Shown here: piece by piece, positions 45,738-58,100 of the stretch
Numbering within the stretch: position 1 is the first letter of the stretch
How the letters are laid out: each line of letters begins with the position of its first letter
The notes under the pieces: generated by a model
What the model was told of the DNA's origin: nothing
The model's database searches: none
Seen by the model: only the letters and a program-made list of their open reading frames with translations
Assembly (NCBI RefSeq): GCF_001687365.1
Contig: NZ_LGLV01000014.1
Span: 124,001-188,000, forward strand
Direction of reading: 5' to 3'
Origin: Pararhizobium polonicum
GTDB taxonomy: Bacteria > Pseudomonadota > Alphaproteobacteria > Rhizobiales > Rhizobiaceae
DNA length: 64,000 bases
Made by a program: the position numbers and the translations under genes

Positions 45738-47063
45738 ATGCGTCGTATCGTTGTAACAGGAATGGGAGCTGTCAGCCCCCTTGGTGCGAATGCCGGTATC
45801 TCCTGGTCGCGCCTCCTTGCGGGTCAAAGCGGCATTCGCCGGCTGGCAGACGATGTCGTTGGAGACCTCCCCTCGAAAATAGGCGGAGTGGTCCCCTCAT
45901 CAGCCGAAGACCCTGAAGGTGGCTTCGATCCGGACACGGTTCTGGCTCCGAAGGACCAACGCAAGGTCGACCGGTTCATCATCTTCGCACTGGCGGCTGC
46001 GGAAGAAGCGCTCGCACAGGCGAAGTGGAGGCCGGTTTCGAATGATGACCGGCTGCGAACAGCAACGATCATCGCTTCGGGTGTCGGGGGCTTTCCGGCG
46101 ATCACCGAGGCGGTTCGCACCGTCGATCAACGGGGTGTCCGTCGTCTTTCGCCTTTCACCATACCGTCGTTTCTCGTCAATCTCGCAGCCGGACAAGTCT
46201 CGATCCGCCATGGCTTCAAAGGTCCGCTTGGCGCACCAGTCACGGCGTGCGCTGCCGGCGTTCAGGCGATCGGCGATGCCGCCAGACTGATCCGGGCAAA
46301 CGAAGCAGACATTGCCGTGTGCGGCGGAACCGAAGCCTGCCTGAACATCGTCAGCCTTGGAGGCTTCGCAGCGGCCCGATCTCTTTCGACCGGCTTCAAC
46401 GAAACACCGGGCGAGGCATCGCGGCCGTTCGATGCGAGGCGTGACGGCTTCATCATGGGAGAGGGAGCCGGAATCCTGGTGATTGAATCCCTGAGCCATG
46501 CGCTTGCCCGCGGCGCCACGCCCCTTGCCGAACTCGTCGGATACGGCACGACAGCCGACGCCCATCACATCACCTCCGGCCCGGAAGACGGAAATGGCGC
46601 GCGCCGAGCCATGGAGATCGCCATCGCACAGGCTGGGATTGCGCCGCGTGAGATCGGTCATCTGAACGCGCACGCCACATCGACACAGGTCGGGGATCTG
46701 GGGGAAATCAGGGCTATCAAAAGTGTTTTCGGTTCCGAAAAGACCGTCGCCGTCAGCGGGACGAAATCAGCGACAGGACACCTCCTCGGCGCCGCCGGGG
46801 GGCTGGAAGCCATCTTCACGATCATGGCGCTCAGAAACCAGATCGCACCACCAACCTTGAACCTGAATACTCCGGATCCGGAAGCCGCCGGTATCGATTT
46901 CGTCGCGCATAACGCTCGGCACGTAGACACTGAATACGCCATATCGAACGGCTTCGGCTTTGGCGGCGTCAATGCAAGTGCACTTTTCAAGCGTTGGCCA
47001 AGTGGAAGCCTGGGTCGCGCATCTTCGCCCCAACCACGTCATGAAATCTTGTCCGGGAGCTGA
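45738..47063 (+). CDS. 3-oxoacyl-ACP synthase II (FabF/KAS II family)
   Basis: 441 residues from ATG 45738, the point where the family begins (MRRIVVTGMGAVSPLG); the frame to 45612 is not supported. The active-site triad is complete: Cys in VTACAAGVQAIG, His in LNAHATSTQVGD and His in SATGHLLGAAGGLE. It would condense malonyl-ACP with acyl-ACP. No ACP, ketoreductase or malonyl transferase gene is next to it, so this is a solitary KAS II, either a housekeeping paralogue or part of a specialised acyl pathway. The following DNA is an IS4-type scrap. Confidence 0.87.
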   Translation: MRRIVVTGMGAVSPLGANAGISWSRLLAGQSGIRRLADDVVGDLPSKIGGVVPSSAEDPEGGFDPDTVLAPKDQRKVDRFIIFALAAAEEALAQAKWRPVSNDDRLRTATIIASGVGGFPAITEAVRTVDQRGVRRLSPFTIPSFLVNLAAGQVSIRHGFKGPLGAPVTACAAGVQAIGDAARLIRANEADIAVCGGTEACLNIVSLGGFAAARSLSTGFNETPGEASRPFDARRDGFIMGEGAGILVIESLSHALARGATPLAELVGYGTTADAHHITSGPEDGNGARRAMEIAIAQAGIAPREIGHLNAHATSTQVGDLGEIRAIKSVFGSEKTVAVSGTKSATGHLLGAAGGLEAIFTIMALRNQIAPPTLNLNTPDPEAAGIDFVAHNARHVDTEYAISNGFGFGGVNASALFKRWPSGSLGRASSPQPRHEILSGS

Positions 47064-47067
47064 CCTT

Positions 47068-47417
47068 CTATGAAATCGACGATGGTTGGCATGTGTCGAG
47101 CGCGGGGCTGGCTGGGCCAAGCTGACGAAGACTGGCCGCATGGCTTTCCAGGCCGCCAGCGATCTCGCGCAAACTCACGGCCTTTGCCAATTGTCCGTAC
47201 AGGAGGGCGGTCAGCTGGGTCTTCGTCGACAACCGCCGGATATGTTTGTCGGCCCCGTGCTCGTCCACTCGCCTAGCAAAGACAGCTCATGGAACACTCT
47301 TCGAGAGATCATAAAGGACGCTCTTGTGGTGCTGCACGGAGTTGCTCCTCTGTCGTGTCCGGGATCATCGCCAAACGTTCGAATACGAGTAGAATCAACA
47401 CCCTGCACCGTGTCCAC
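47068..47417 (-). pseudogene. IS4-family transposase, N-terminal remnant
   Basis: On the minus strand, two frames give FHELSLL and then VDEHGADKHIRRLSTKTQLT, ALLYGQLAKAVSLREIAGGL, ESHAASLRQLG. This is the DUF4372-type N terminus of IS4-family transposases, with a frameshift near 47270. The catalytic domain is missing. The next 210 bases, up to the MarR gene, hold no recognisable feature. Confidence 0.68.
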
Positions 47418-47627
47418 TCAATTTAGACCAGACAGCGATGGCATGTCCGCGAGCATGACAAGCACACCCTCGGCTTTGCGTACATCGGGCGGAGAAGCCG
47501 GCAGCCAGGGGGACGATCGCGACGGATGCCTTATCGTCGAGCAAGCCTATGTGCACCAACCGGCTGCTATTGCGGATCGATCTCTATCGGAAACACTCCG
47601 GTCGGTTCTGGTATGGTGCCCTGGCTT

Positions 47628-48122
47628 TCAACTGTCCTGTTCATCCTCTTCCGCGATCTTGCGCAGAAGGTACAGCAGCGCCACCCGTTCGGCCGGGTTG
47701 AGACGGCGCATGGTCTTTTCACTGATGAGATGGCCTTGCGGATACATCTGCTCAAGCACCGCTTCGCCCTTTGGCAGAAGCGAAATCACCACCTTGCGGC
47801 CGTCGGCCTCATCTCTGGAAAGATCGATCAGGCCCCGCGCCTTCAGTCTTTCGACGATGCCGCGGATCGTTGCCTGATCGACCGAGGTGGCCTTGACGAG
47901 TTCGACCTGCGAGCTGGGGCCAAGGTCGTGCAGGGCACAGAGCGTCACGAATTGCACGGATGTCAGGTCGGGGTCGCTCGCATTGCTTTGGAAGATGGCA
48001 AGATGCCGCTGATAGGCTTTGCGCAGCAGATGGCCCACCTGCTCGGTGACCAGATAAGGGTCCCGCCGGCCCAAGTCCTTCCTGTCATCGCCGCCAGTCA
48101 TTGTTGTCACGCTCGCTCCCAT
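47628..48122 (-). CDS. nicR: MarR-family regulator of nicotinate catabolism (NicR-like)
   Basis: About 164 residues. YLVTEQVGHLLRKAYQRHLA begins the MarR domain, with the winged helix in TSVDQATIRGIVERLKARGL and the wing DEADGRKVVISLLPKG. NicR of Pseudomonas putida, a MarR-type repressor released by 6-hydroxynicotinate, has the same layout. It is the last gene of the leftward nic set. Start choice is uncertain: ATG 48122 (GAAGAAG upstream) is used here; 48176 and 48101 are possible. The long upstream open frame (to 48785) overlaps the MFS gene and is spurious. Confidence 0.78.
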   Translation of the reverse strand: MGASVTTMTGGDDRKDLGRRDPYLVTEQVGHLLRKAYQRHLAIFQSNASDPDLTSVQFVTLCALHDLGPSSQVELVKATSVDQATIRGIVERLKARGLIDLSRDEADGRKVVISLLPKGEAVLEQMYPQGHLISEKTMRRLNPAERVALLYLLRKIAEEDEQDS

Positions 48123-48256
48123 TTCAGATCTGTCTTCTTCCAAAATGCTGCAAATCGCAAGCGGGTCGATCGTCATGACCGGGCTGACACGAGCGGTTGT
48201 GGGTGATGGCAGGGTCTCGTAGCGTACTGTTGACGTGCCGCGAGACTGAAGGTGAT

Positions 48257-49570
48257 TTACTCGAGGACACGATCCTTCGATTCCACGTTGATCAGCCAGA
48301 CGCTGACGGCAGCGACAACCAGCAGGCCGGAAATCGCCCCCAAGGCAAGGCCGAAGTTCGAGGTCATCAAAGGCGCCACGATAGAGGGTGCCAGGAGACC
48401 GCCGAAACGGGCGACCGACCCGGCCATGCCCATGCCGCTCGCTCGAAGCGTCGTCGGGTAAATCTCGGGCGTGAAGGCATAGATCGCACCCCATGTGCCC
48501 AGAAGTGCAAAGCTCAGCAGCAGCGTCGCGGCCACGATGATCTCTGCCGTCTGCCCCAGCCCGTAGGCAAGCGTTCCGATGGCGCTGAGCAGAAGGAAGC
48601 CGATCAATGTGGGCTTCCTCCCCCATTTCTCGACGCCATAGGCAGCAAGCGCATAGCCCGGCAGTTGGGCGATGGCCAGAATGACGAGAAACACCTGGCC
48701 GCGAACGAAACCGAAACCATCGGCGGCAAGCTTGACCGGCAGATAGACGAACACGCCGTAATAGGAGACCGAAATCAGCATCCATGCGAGCATCAGGAAA
48801 ATCGTCCGGCGGCGCAGGTCGCCGGAAAAAAGCGCTGATATCGACTTGCGTTGCGGCTTCTGCTGCACGAGTGGCGGAATTTCAACATTCGTGCCATTCG
48901 CCTTTGCGACCGTCTGCAGGACTTGCCGTGCCTGTTCCGAGCGTCCCTGTTGACTGAGGTAAAGGGGTGATTCAGGAACGTAGAAGCGCAGAACGACGCC
49001 GATCAGAGCAGGAAGACCTGTCACGAAGAAAATCGTCCTCCAGACCTCCCCCCCTTGTGTTCCGGCGCCGAGCGCGAGCAGAGCCAAAGCGACGGTGCCG
49101 ACAGCCCAGAAGCCTTCGAGCAGAACCAGCCAGCGGCCGCGCCGGTCCGAGGGAAGGAATTCGGCCATCATCGCGTAATCGACCGGAAGCGTGCCGCCAA
49201 CGCCAAGGCCCGTCAGGAACCGCGCCAGGAGCAGCCATTGAAGATCCGGGGCGAAAGCCGAGGCAACCCCGCAGATCGCATCGAGAATGATGGCGATGAA
49301 CAGCACAGGCCTTCGGCCGATCCTGTCTGCCAGCCGCCCGAAAACGAAGGCACCGATGAGCATTCCGAGAAAAAACAAAGTGCCGGTCTGCAGCGCCTGC
49401 GGAACGGTAATGCCGAAGCTGACGGCAATCGACGGAGCGCTGAACCCTATCGCCAGAACCTGCATTGCGTCCGCAGCCCAGACCAGGCCAAAAATGACGA
49501 ACAGACGCTTTTGGAAAGCGCCGACATCAGCCATTCTGAGGCCGTCTTCAACTGTAATTGGTGACTGCAT
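48257..49570 (-). CDS. MFS transporter, probable nicotinate/6-hydroxynicotinate uptake (NicT-like)
   Basis: 437 residues, with about 12 membrane segments. MFS loop motifs appear as FGRLADRIGRRPVLF (loop 2-3) and FLPSDRRGRWLVLLEGFWAV. It belongs with the aromatic acid/metabolite:H+ symporter type. Within the nic cluster such a carrier (NicT in P. putida) imports the pathway substrate. AGAGGGG lies 4 bases before ATG 49570. It sits between nicX and nicR; the 180-base gap to nicX holds a strong hairpin. Confidence 0.82.
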   Translation of the reverse strand: MQSPITVEDGLRMADVGAFQKRLFVIFGLVWAADAMQVLAIGFSAPSIAVSFGITVPQALQTGTLFFLGMLIGAFVFGRLADRIGRRPVLFIAIILDAICGVASAFAPDLQWLLLARFLTGLGVGGTLPVDYAMMAEFLPSDRRGRWLVLLEGFWAVGTVALALLALGAGTQGGEVWRTIFFVTGLPALIGVVLRFYVPESPLYLSQQGRSEQARQVLQTVAKANGTNVEIPPLVQQKPQRKSISALFSGDLRRRTIFLMLAWMLISVSYYGVFVYLPVKLAADGFGFVRGQVFLVILAIAQLPGYALAAYGVEKWGRKPTLIGFLLLSAIGTLAYGLGQTAEIIVAATLLLSFALLGTWGAIYAFTPEIYPTTLRASGMGMAGSVARFGGLLAPSIVAPLMTSNFGLALGAISGLLVVAAVSVWLINVESKDRVLE

Positions 49571-49669
49571 GGTACCCCTCTTTTTTTAAATCATGCCGGT
49601 CGCTGTGGTTCAAGAGCGGTGGTCTTTGCCACCTTTTAGCTCTCGACAGTGAACGCACGGGTTTGCCGT

Positions 49670-49699
49670 GTCCTGGCCGCCACTCACGGCGGCCAGGAC
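49670..49699 (-). terminator. Hairpin between nicX and the MFS gene
   Basis: A perfect 12-bp stem (GTCCTGGCCGCC at 49670-49681 with 49688-49699) and 6-nt loop, 52 bases past the nicX stop. No U run follows in the leftward direction, so it may attenuate or process the transcript rather than end it. Confidence 0.5.
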
Positions 49700-49750
49700 T
49701 CCGGAAATAACTCCGTCTCTTCGATTACAATTCGGCCGGAAGCCGAAGAA

Positions 49751-50782
49751 TCAGTCGAACTTGTACTGCATGTCCTTGACAGCGATGTCACCATCCAGAA
49801 CCATCGGCTCGTCGTCCAGGAACAGCGAGCAATTGCGCATCGGTATGTCCAGATGGCAAGCCGTGTCGTTCGGTCCGCCCAACTCGTTGTTGGGGCCAGT
49901 CGAGAACATCACGTTGCCATAGAATGAGCGGGCCTCCATGCCCATGCCGCCCGGGAATTCACCAGGCACCATGCGATGCCATTTGGCGTTCTGATTAAGG
50001 CCCCAGCCGACATGACTCATACCCATGCCGCGCGGATCGTTGAAACCGGCCATGTAGGATTTGACCAGCTCAGCGTCGAGGCCGCCGCGAATGTCGGTGA
50101 TCCAACCGTTTTCGATCGTATAGATGATCGGGTCGCGCACGTAGATATTCTGCGGCAGCAGGATATCACCGGGAGCAACGACGATCGTACCGTCAACACC
50201 GTTGTCGTCACCACCGGTGAACACGAAGCCAGACGGCCAGTGGTCCCAGCGGCCCGGCTCGTCGGTGCACGCATATTCCGTAATGGCGGGATAGGTGTTG
50301 AGCTTGTAGGTCACGTCGGTGCCATGCGCCGAGGTAATTCGCATCACCTTCGCCTTGGAGAGCAGATCGCCGGCAAATTCGACGCGCTCGCGCAGTTCCT
50401 TTGTCGGCAGCATGCGGGCGAGAAGCTCCGGCGGTTCCACTGCGGTCAGAATACGCGTGCCGGACGCCTGGATCGCCATCTGTTCCGGGCTGAAGAGCAG
50501 AAAGATGCAATCGATCAACATATCGGCCGCCTTCAGGGCCTCGACCGCTTCCGGCATGGCTGCAAGGCCTGTCTGGCCGACTGCCCATGCACCGGCCGGC
50601 GGCACCGGCGGCAAACGCATGTGATACATCTTGGCGCCAAGGCGCATGCCCGCCGCCATGAAGGCGTCGGCGTAATCGAGGCGCTCGTTGCCCTGGGTCA
50701 GGACGATAAGTTTTTCGCCCTCGTGGACGCCCGACATCTTCAACTGATGCAGGCAGATTTCCGTGAAGCTGAAGTGATCCAT
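49751..50782 (-). CDS. nicX: 2,5-dihydroxypyridine 5,6-dioxygenase NicX
   Basis: 343 residues from ATG 50782 (AGGGAAC upstream). Conserved blocks agree with P. putida NicX as I recall it: RILTAVEPPELLARMLPT, ACTDEPGRWDHWPSGFVFT, MSHVGWGL, ARSFYGNVMFSTGPN and CHLDIPMRNC. The His and Asp residues of SHVGW and CHLD are the positions of the iron ligands in this extradiol-type enzyme of the aminopeptidase T fold. It opens 2,5-dihydroxypyridine with O2 to N-formylmaleamate in the cytosol. The nicF stop lies 20 bases upstream. Confidence 0.93.
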   Translation of the reverse strand: MDHFSFTEICLHQLKMSGVHEGEKLIVLTQGNERLDYADAFMAAGMRLGAKMYHMRLPPVPPAGAWAVGQTGLAAMPEAVEALKAADMLIDCIFLLFSPEQMAIQASGTRILTAVEPPELLARMLPTKELRERVEFAGDLLSKAKVMRITSAHGTDVTYKLNTYPAITEYACTDEPGRWDHWPSGFVFTGGDDNGVDGTIVVAPGDILLPQNIYVRDPIIYTIENGWITDIRGGLDAELVKSYMAGFNDPRGMGMSHVGWGLNQNAKWHRMVPGEFPGGMGMEARSFYGNVMFSTGPNNELGGPNDTACHLDIPMRNCSLFLDDEPMVLDGDIAVKDMQYKFD

Positions 50783-50802
50783 GCTTGTTCCCTTATATTG
50801 AT

Positions 50803-51468
50803 TCAAGGCGTGGGTGTTTCGTCCCGTGACGGACAGCCGAACTTGACCTTGGCGATTTCGGCAATCGCTTCTTCCTTCAGGACGACATCGCCATATTTGC
50901 TGTCGATATCGAAGAGGTTGGCATTGTGCGGGTCGGGATGCCGGTCGCCGACGCAGTCACGCACGACGATGGGCCTGAACCCATATTGAACCGCATCGAC
51001 GGCACTTGCCCTGATGCAGCCGCTGGTCGAGCAGCCCGCCATGATAACCGTGTCGATGCCCTGCGCGTGCAGATGCGACGCCAGGCTGGTGCCGAAGAAA
51101 GCGCTGGCATATTGTTTGACGATGACAAGCTCCCCCTGTTCGGGCTGCACCTCGTCGCAGAACTCGGCAAGCACGTTGCCCTCGACCATCGCCTTCATGA
51201 CGGGCGATTTCTTTACCCACATGCCGCCATCGGCGCAGTTTTCCGCCAGGTAGAGAATGCGGGTATGGATGACGGGAATGCCGGCGTCGCGTGCCGCGCG
51301 GATCAATTCGGGCGCCTGCGCGACCGCATCGACCACGCCGGTTGCATAAAGAGGCGCGCCCTCGATCGTATAGGCTTTCAGGAAGTCGATAACGAGAAGA
51401 GCCGGACGCTGGCCAAACCCGATCCGGTTGCCCCACACACCCTGATAGTTCGTTTCGGCGCTTTGCAC
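50803..51468 (-). CDS. nicF: Maleamate amidohydrolase NicF
   Basis: 221 residues from GTG 51468, chosen for GGGAGG 6 bases upstream; the frame to 51510 would overlap nicE. A complete isochorismatase-fold cysteine hydrolase triad is visible: Asp28 (LVIDFLK), Lys118 (VIVKQYASAFFGT) and Cys151 (GCSTSGCIRASAVDA). It hydrolyses maleamate to maleate and ammonia. The same fold appears at 1615 without the Cys. It lies 10 bases after nicE in the same transcript. Confidence 0.92.
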   Translation of the reverse strand: MQSAETNYQGVWGNRIGFGQRPALLVIDFLKAYTIEGAPLYATGVVDAVAQAPELIRAARDAGIPVIHTRILYLAENCADGGMWVKKSPVMKAMVEGNVLAEFCDEVQPEQGELVIVKQYASAFFGTSLASHLHAQGIDTVIMAGCSTSGCIRASAVDAVQYGFRPIVVRDCVGDRHPDPHNANLFDIDSKYGDVVLKEEAIAEIAKVKFGCPSRDETPTP

Positions 51469-51478
51469 GATGGCCTCC

Positions 51479-52231
51479 CTAATAGGCACCGGACAGAAGC
51501 GCGCCGGCACCCGGCACGACCGCTTCCAGACCGAGCGATTTCAGCATGCAGTAAGTCGTGGCGACTGCGGCCGTCAGAACCGGCTTGCCGGTCATGGCCT
51601 CAACCTTGGCAATCACCGGCAAAGACGGCATCTGCACACAGGCCGAGAGCACGATCACATCGACATCGGTGAGATCGAGCGTCTGTACGATGGCCGGCAG
51701 GTTATCGGGATCGTGGCGCGCGACATCGAGATTGTCCGGAATTTCCAGAGCACGCCAATCCACAACCTCGAAACCTTCTTCGCGGATGTAATCGACAACG
51801 AGTTCGGTGAGCGGCTTCATATAGGGGGCCACGACGGCGATCTTCTTCGCCTTCATGACCTTCAGCCCTTCGATCAGGGCGCCGGCGCTGGTGACGACCG
51901 GAATATTCGTGCCTTCGTCGATTGTGCGACCGGTCAAGCGCTTTTCGGACTGGCGATGATATCCAAGCCCCATCGCCATGATCGCTACGAGGCAGGCGTA
52001 GCCCAGGACATCGACGCGGGCGTCGGACAGTTCGACCGCGCAACGGTCGGATTCCGCATCCATGGCCGCCAGTTCTTCCTTGACGACCTTCTTCATGCGC
52101 ATGCGGCTGGAATGGAAGGTAAAGCGTTCCGGGCGGATGGACTGCCGCGCCGTCAGCATGGCCGGGATTTCGGTTTCCATGGTGGTGTTGGAACTGGGTA
52201 CGATCTGACCGATACGGTAGTATTTTTGCAC
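51479..52231 (-). CDS. nicE: Maleate isomerase NicE
   Basis: 250 residues of the Asp/Glu racemase superfamily. The start YRIGQIVPSSNTTMETEIPA and RPERFTFHSSRMRMKKV are characteristic of maleate isomerases. The two active-site cysteines are Cys80 (GYACLVA) and Cys198 (LSACVQMPSLP). It converts maleate to fumarate, which enters the TCA cycle, without a cofactor. A hairpin with a T-rich tail (52273-52300) separates it from nicD upstream, so its level may be set separately. Confidence 0.94.
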   Translation of the reverse strand: MQKYYRIGQIVPSSNTTMETEIPAMLTARQSIRPERFTFHSSRMRMKKVVKEELAAMDAESDRCAVELSDARVDVLGYACLVAIMAMGLGYHRQSEKRLTGRTIDEGTNIPVVTSAGALIEGLKVMKAKKIAVVAPYMKPLTELVVDYIREEGFEVVDWRALEIPDNLDVARHDPDNLPAIVQTLDLTDVDVIVLSACVQMPSLPVIAKVEAMTGKPVLTAAVATTYCMLKSLGLEAVVPGAGALLSGAY

Positions 52232-52272
52232 GGGATGACATCCTCTGCTTCACGAACAATGGCAAAAAGAAA

Positions 52273-52300
52273 CAGCGGCGGAACGAGCGATCCGCCGCTG
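52273..52300 (-). terminator. Intrinsic terminator inside the nic operon, after nicD
   Basis: A 10-bp stem (CAGCGGCGGA at 52273-52282 with 52291-52300) and 8-nt loop directly follow the nicD stop. In the leftward direction it is followed by TTTCTTTTTG, so it looks like a genuine Rho-independent terminator or attenuator between nicD and nicE. Confidence 0.7.
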
Positions 52301-52304
52301 CCGG

Positions 52305-54313
<2,009 letters not shown>

Positions 54314-54428
54314 TTAAATGGCAAGCGCTCAGCATCAGTTTTGTCAGCTTTTGCGATTACTAAATCAAAGCCTACCGGGTTTCTCGCCGTTTGCAACGGT
54401 AAAATTTGGCTTGCCAGCCCATCACATG

Positions 54429-54442
54429 AAGCGTATACGCTT
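54429..54442. promoter_or_regulatory. Palindrome nearest nicA (operator candidate)
   Basis: AAGCGTATACGCTT is a perfect 14-bp palindrome containing the 12-bp core seen at 54302, about 128 bases away centre to centre and 153 bases before the nicA start. It is followed by an AT-rich stretch that could be part of the nicAB promoter. Confidence 0.65.
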
Positions 54443-54595
54443 TTTATATAAAAATAAGGGGCAGCAGATGCGTGATGTCGGTGACAGTCGCGTCGTTATG
54501 AGGAACAGGCACCGCGACGGGGCCAGCCGCATAGCGATCCGTCCGGTAGCAGAAGGCTTGGGCTTGACCGCCTGTGCGGCGCTGGAGCGGCGGCC

Positions 54596-55120
54596 TTGAC
54601 GCGACCCGTTTCCGTTTCACTGAATGTAAACGACGCCCTCTGGCACGTTGACGCAAAGCCGGAAACACCCCTCCTCTATATTCTGCGCAATGACCTTTCC
54701 CTGAACGGCCCGAAATATGGCTGTGGCCTGGGCGAATGTGGCGCATGCGCTGTTCTGGTTGACGACCGTCCGGTGCGCTCCTGTACGGTGCCGCTCGGCG
54801 CAATTGGGACACGGCGTGTAACCACGCTTGAAGGGCTTGCAGCGGGCGGACATCTGCACCCGGTTCAGCGGGCCTTTATCGAAGAAGCGGCGGCGCAATG
54901 CGGCTATTGCCTCAATGGCATGATCATCGCTACGGTCGGACTGCTCAAGCGCAATGCCGATCCTGACGAGAGCGATATTCGCGAGGCTCTGCGGCACCAT
55001 CTTTGCCGGTGCGGCACGCATCTTGAAATACTGGCCGCCGCGCGGCGTGCCGTTGCCTATGCCAAGGCGGAACAGCCACACACGACACGAACAGACGGCA
55101 CGACGGAGGTTTCGCCATGA
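54596..55120 (+). CDS. nicA: Nicotinate dehydrogenase small FeS subunit NicA
   Basis: 174 residues from TTG 54596, with GGAGCGG just upstream. Two [2Fe-2S] clusters are encoded: ligands in GCGLGECGACAVLVDD plus VRSC, and CGYCLNG plus HLCRCGTHLEI. It shuttles electrons between the molybdenum centre and the haem domains of NicB. The stop overlaps the nicB start by 4 bases (ATGA). It is homologous to the IorA-type subunit at 30208. Confidence 0.92.
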   Translation: MTRPVSVSLNVNDALWHVDAKPETPLLYILRNDLSLNGPKYGCGLGECGACAVLVDDRPVRSCTVPLGAIGTRRVTTLEGLAAGGHLHPVQRAFIEEAAAQCGYCLNGMIIATVGLLKRNADPDESDIREALRHHLCRCGTHLEILAAARRAVAYAKAEQPHTTRTDGTTEVSP

Positions 55121-58100
55121 CCCTGCACCGCGAAACACCCAAATCGGCCTATATGGCCGCCGCCGATACGCTGCTGATCGTTTCCGATGCCGAACAGGGC
55201 GACACGGCCGAACTCTTCATCGCTATCGGCACGGATGGCCGCGTCATTGCGTTCAATGGTCATGTCGATCTGGGAACCGGCATCCGGACGTCGTTGGCGC
55301 AGATCGTTGCAGAAGAGCTTCATGTCCCGTTCGAGCAGGTCGACATGGTGCTCGGGGCAACCTCGGCCGCCCCCAATCAGGGCGCGACCATTGCCAGCGA
55401 AACCATCCAGATTACTGCCGTTCCCCTGCGATATGCGGCAGCGACCGCACGCCGTCACCTGCTTGCCAAAGCATCTATGCGGACCGGCATACCGCTTGAA
55501 AAGCTCATCCTGGAAGACGGGACCATTCGCGCCGGTTCCGGTGAAAACTGGAGCCTGAGCTTTGCCGATCTCGTCGCCGGCGCGCATGTGCGCCTGTCGA
55601 TCGACACCGGCGCCGAACTTAAACCGGCATCTGCCTATACGATTGTCGGCTCCTCGCGTCCGCGCGTCGATATTCCCGCAAAGGCGACTGGCCGCTGGAC
55701 CTATGTGCACGACGTACGCGTGCCCGGCATGCTGCACGGCCGCGTCATCCGTCCGCCCTATGCCGGCTTTGATCATGGCGAGCATGTCGGCAACAGCCTG
55801 ATCTCCATCGATGAGACATCAGTCGCCGGTATCGAGGGCCTGGTTGGCGTTGTCGCCATCGGTGACTTTGTCGGTGTCGTCGCCACGCGCGAGGAAATCG
55901 CCATCAAGGCGGCAAAGATCCTCAAGGTGGTCTGGCGCGCAGCGCAGGAACGCCCCGACCTCAACGCACCGGAAGCCGCGCTACGCGCCAATCCCGCGAC
56001 CCCGCGCAAGCTTGCCGATCGCGGCAATGTCGAGATGGCGCTCGCAGGCAGCGCCCAGCCGATGAACCGAACCTATGTCTGGCCCTACCAGATGCACGGA
56101 TCGATCGGGCCGTCCTGCGCCGTGGCAGACTATCGTGACGATGGCCTGACCGTCTGGTCCGGGACGCAGAACCCCTTCCCCATGCGGCGCGATCTCGCCT
56201 TGCTTATGGATATGCCCGAAGACTTGATCCTTGTCGAACGGCTTGAAGCAGCCGGATGCTACGGCCGAAACTGTGCTGATGACGTGACCGCCGATGCAGC
56301 CCTCCTGTCGCGCGCAGTCAATGCGCCGGTCAGAGTGCAATTGAGCCGCGAGCAGGAACATGCCTGGGAGCCCAAGGGCGCGGCACAGATTATGGACGTG
56401 CGCGGCGGCCTCGATCTGGAGGGCGGCCCTTCCGCCTATGATTTCGAAACACGCTATCCCTCAAACCTCGCCCCGACCCTGCCGCTGATTCTCACCGGCA
56501 AGGTGCCGCCGGTCTCGGATGTGGTGCAGATGGGCGACCGCACCGCGATCCCGCCCTATGCCTATGGCAATCTTCGCGTCACCGTGCACGATATGCCGCC
56601 AATCGCTCGCGCTTCCTGGTTTCGCGGTGTTTCGGCCATGCCCAACACCTTTGCCCATGAATGCTATGTGGACGAACTGGCTGCCGCTGCGGGTGTCGAT
56701 CCGATCGAATACCGGTTACGCTATCTGCAGGATCCACGCGCGATCGATCTGGTCAAGGCGCTGGCCGAGCGGGCAAACTGGGTACCGCACACCACATGGG
56801 GCACGCTTGGCGGCGAAGGCGATCTTCTCTACGGGCGCGGATTTGCCTATGCCGTCTATATCCACGGCCCCTTCCCCGGCAAAGCGGCGGCATGGGCTGC
56901 ATGGGTCGCGGATGTCGCCGTCAACACCAAGACCGGCGAAGTGGCGGTCACGAAAGTGACCTGCGCCCAGGATTCCGGGATGATGATCAATCCCGATGGC
57001 GTCCGCCACCAGATCCACGGCAACATCATCCAGTCCACCAGCCGGGTGCTGAAGGAAAAGGTGGAATTCTCCTCAACAGCCGTCACCTCGAAGGAATGGG
57101 GCGGCTATTCGCTCATCACCTTCCCCGAAGTTCCCGATATCGACGTCCTGATGATCCCCCGGCAGGACGAGCCGCCGCTGGGCGTCGGCGAGTCCGCATC
57201 CGTGCCTAGCGCCTCGGCCATCGCCAATGCCGTCTATGACGCAACCGGCATCCGGTTCCGTGAATTGCCGTTGACGCCGGAACGGGTGCGGGCCACCCTG
57301 AACGGCGGGAAGAACGAGGCATCGCCCGCTGAACCCTCAAGGAAACGCAATTGGCGGACGATCGGCCTGTCCGCCGCGGGGGCCGTCGCCGCCCTTTCGG
57401 GGATCGTGACGATGGCCTCGCCATGGCGCCCCGCGATCGGCACGATCCCGACACCCGATGCCAATGTCTATAGCGCCGTGACGATCGAACGTGGACGCAT
57501 GGCCGCTGCAGCCGGCGCCTGCAATGTCTGCCATGCCGGCCCCGACGGAACCCCATTTGCTGGCGGACGGCGTTTCGACACACCGTTCGGCCCGGTCTAT
57601 GCCACCAACATCACCCCCGATGCGACAAACGGCATCGGCGCCTGGTCCTATCCCGCCTTCGAGCGCGCCATGCGCGAGGGCGTGAGCCGCGACGGCCATC
57701 ACCTCTATCCCGCCCATCCCTATACATCGTTTGCGGGGGCGGAGGATGCGGACCTCCAGGCGCTCTATGCCTATATGATGACGCAAAGTCCTGCCGCCGA
57801 AAAACCACCGGAAACCAAGCTCAAGTTTCCCTATAATATTCGCGCGATGATGGCTGGCTGGAACGCCCTGTTCCTGACGGCCGATCCGTTCCGCTATGTG
57901 GAGACGCGCGACGCGCAGTGGAACCGCGGTGCCTATCTGGTCGAAACCCTCGGCCACTGTTCGGCCTGCCACACACGGCGCAATGTGCTGGGTGCGGAAA
58001 AGACCGGCAGTGCCCGTTTATCCGGGGGATTTGCCGATGGCTGGGAAGCGCCCGCGCTCAACGCCTTTGCCAAGGGCCCCGTCGGCTGGACGGCAGACGC

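Noticed and set aside
48123..48785. Long N-terminal extension of the MarR frame
   Set aside because: It runs through the 3' part of the MFS gene in another frame and encodes arginine-rich nonsense; MarR proteins are about 150 residues.
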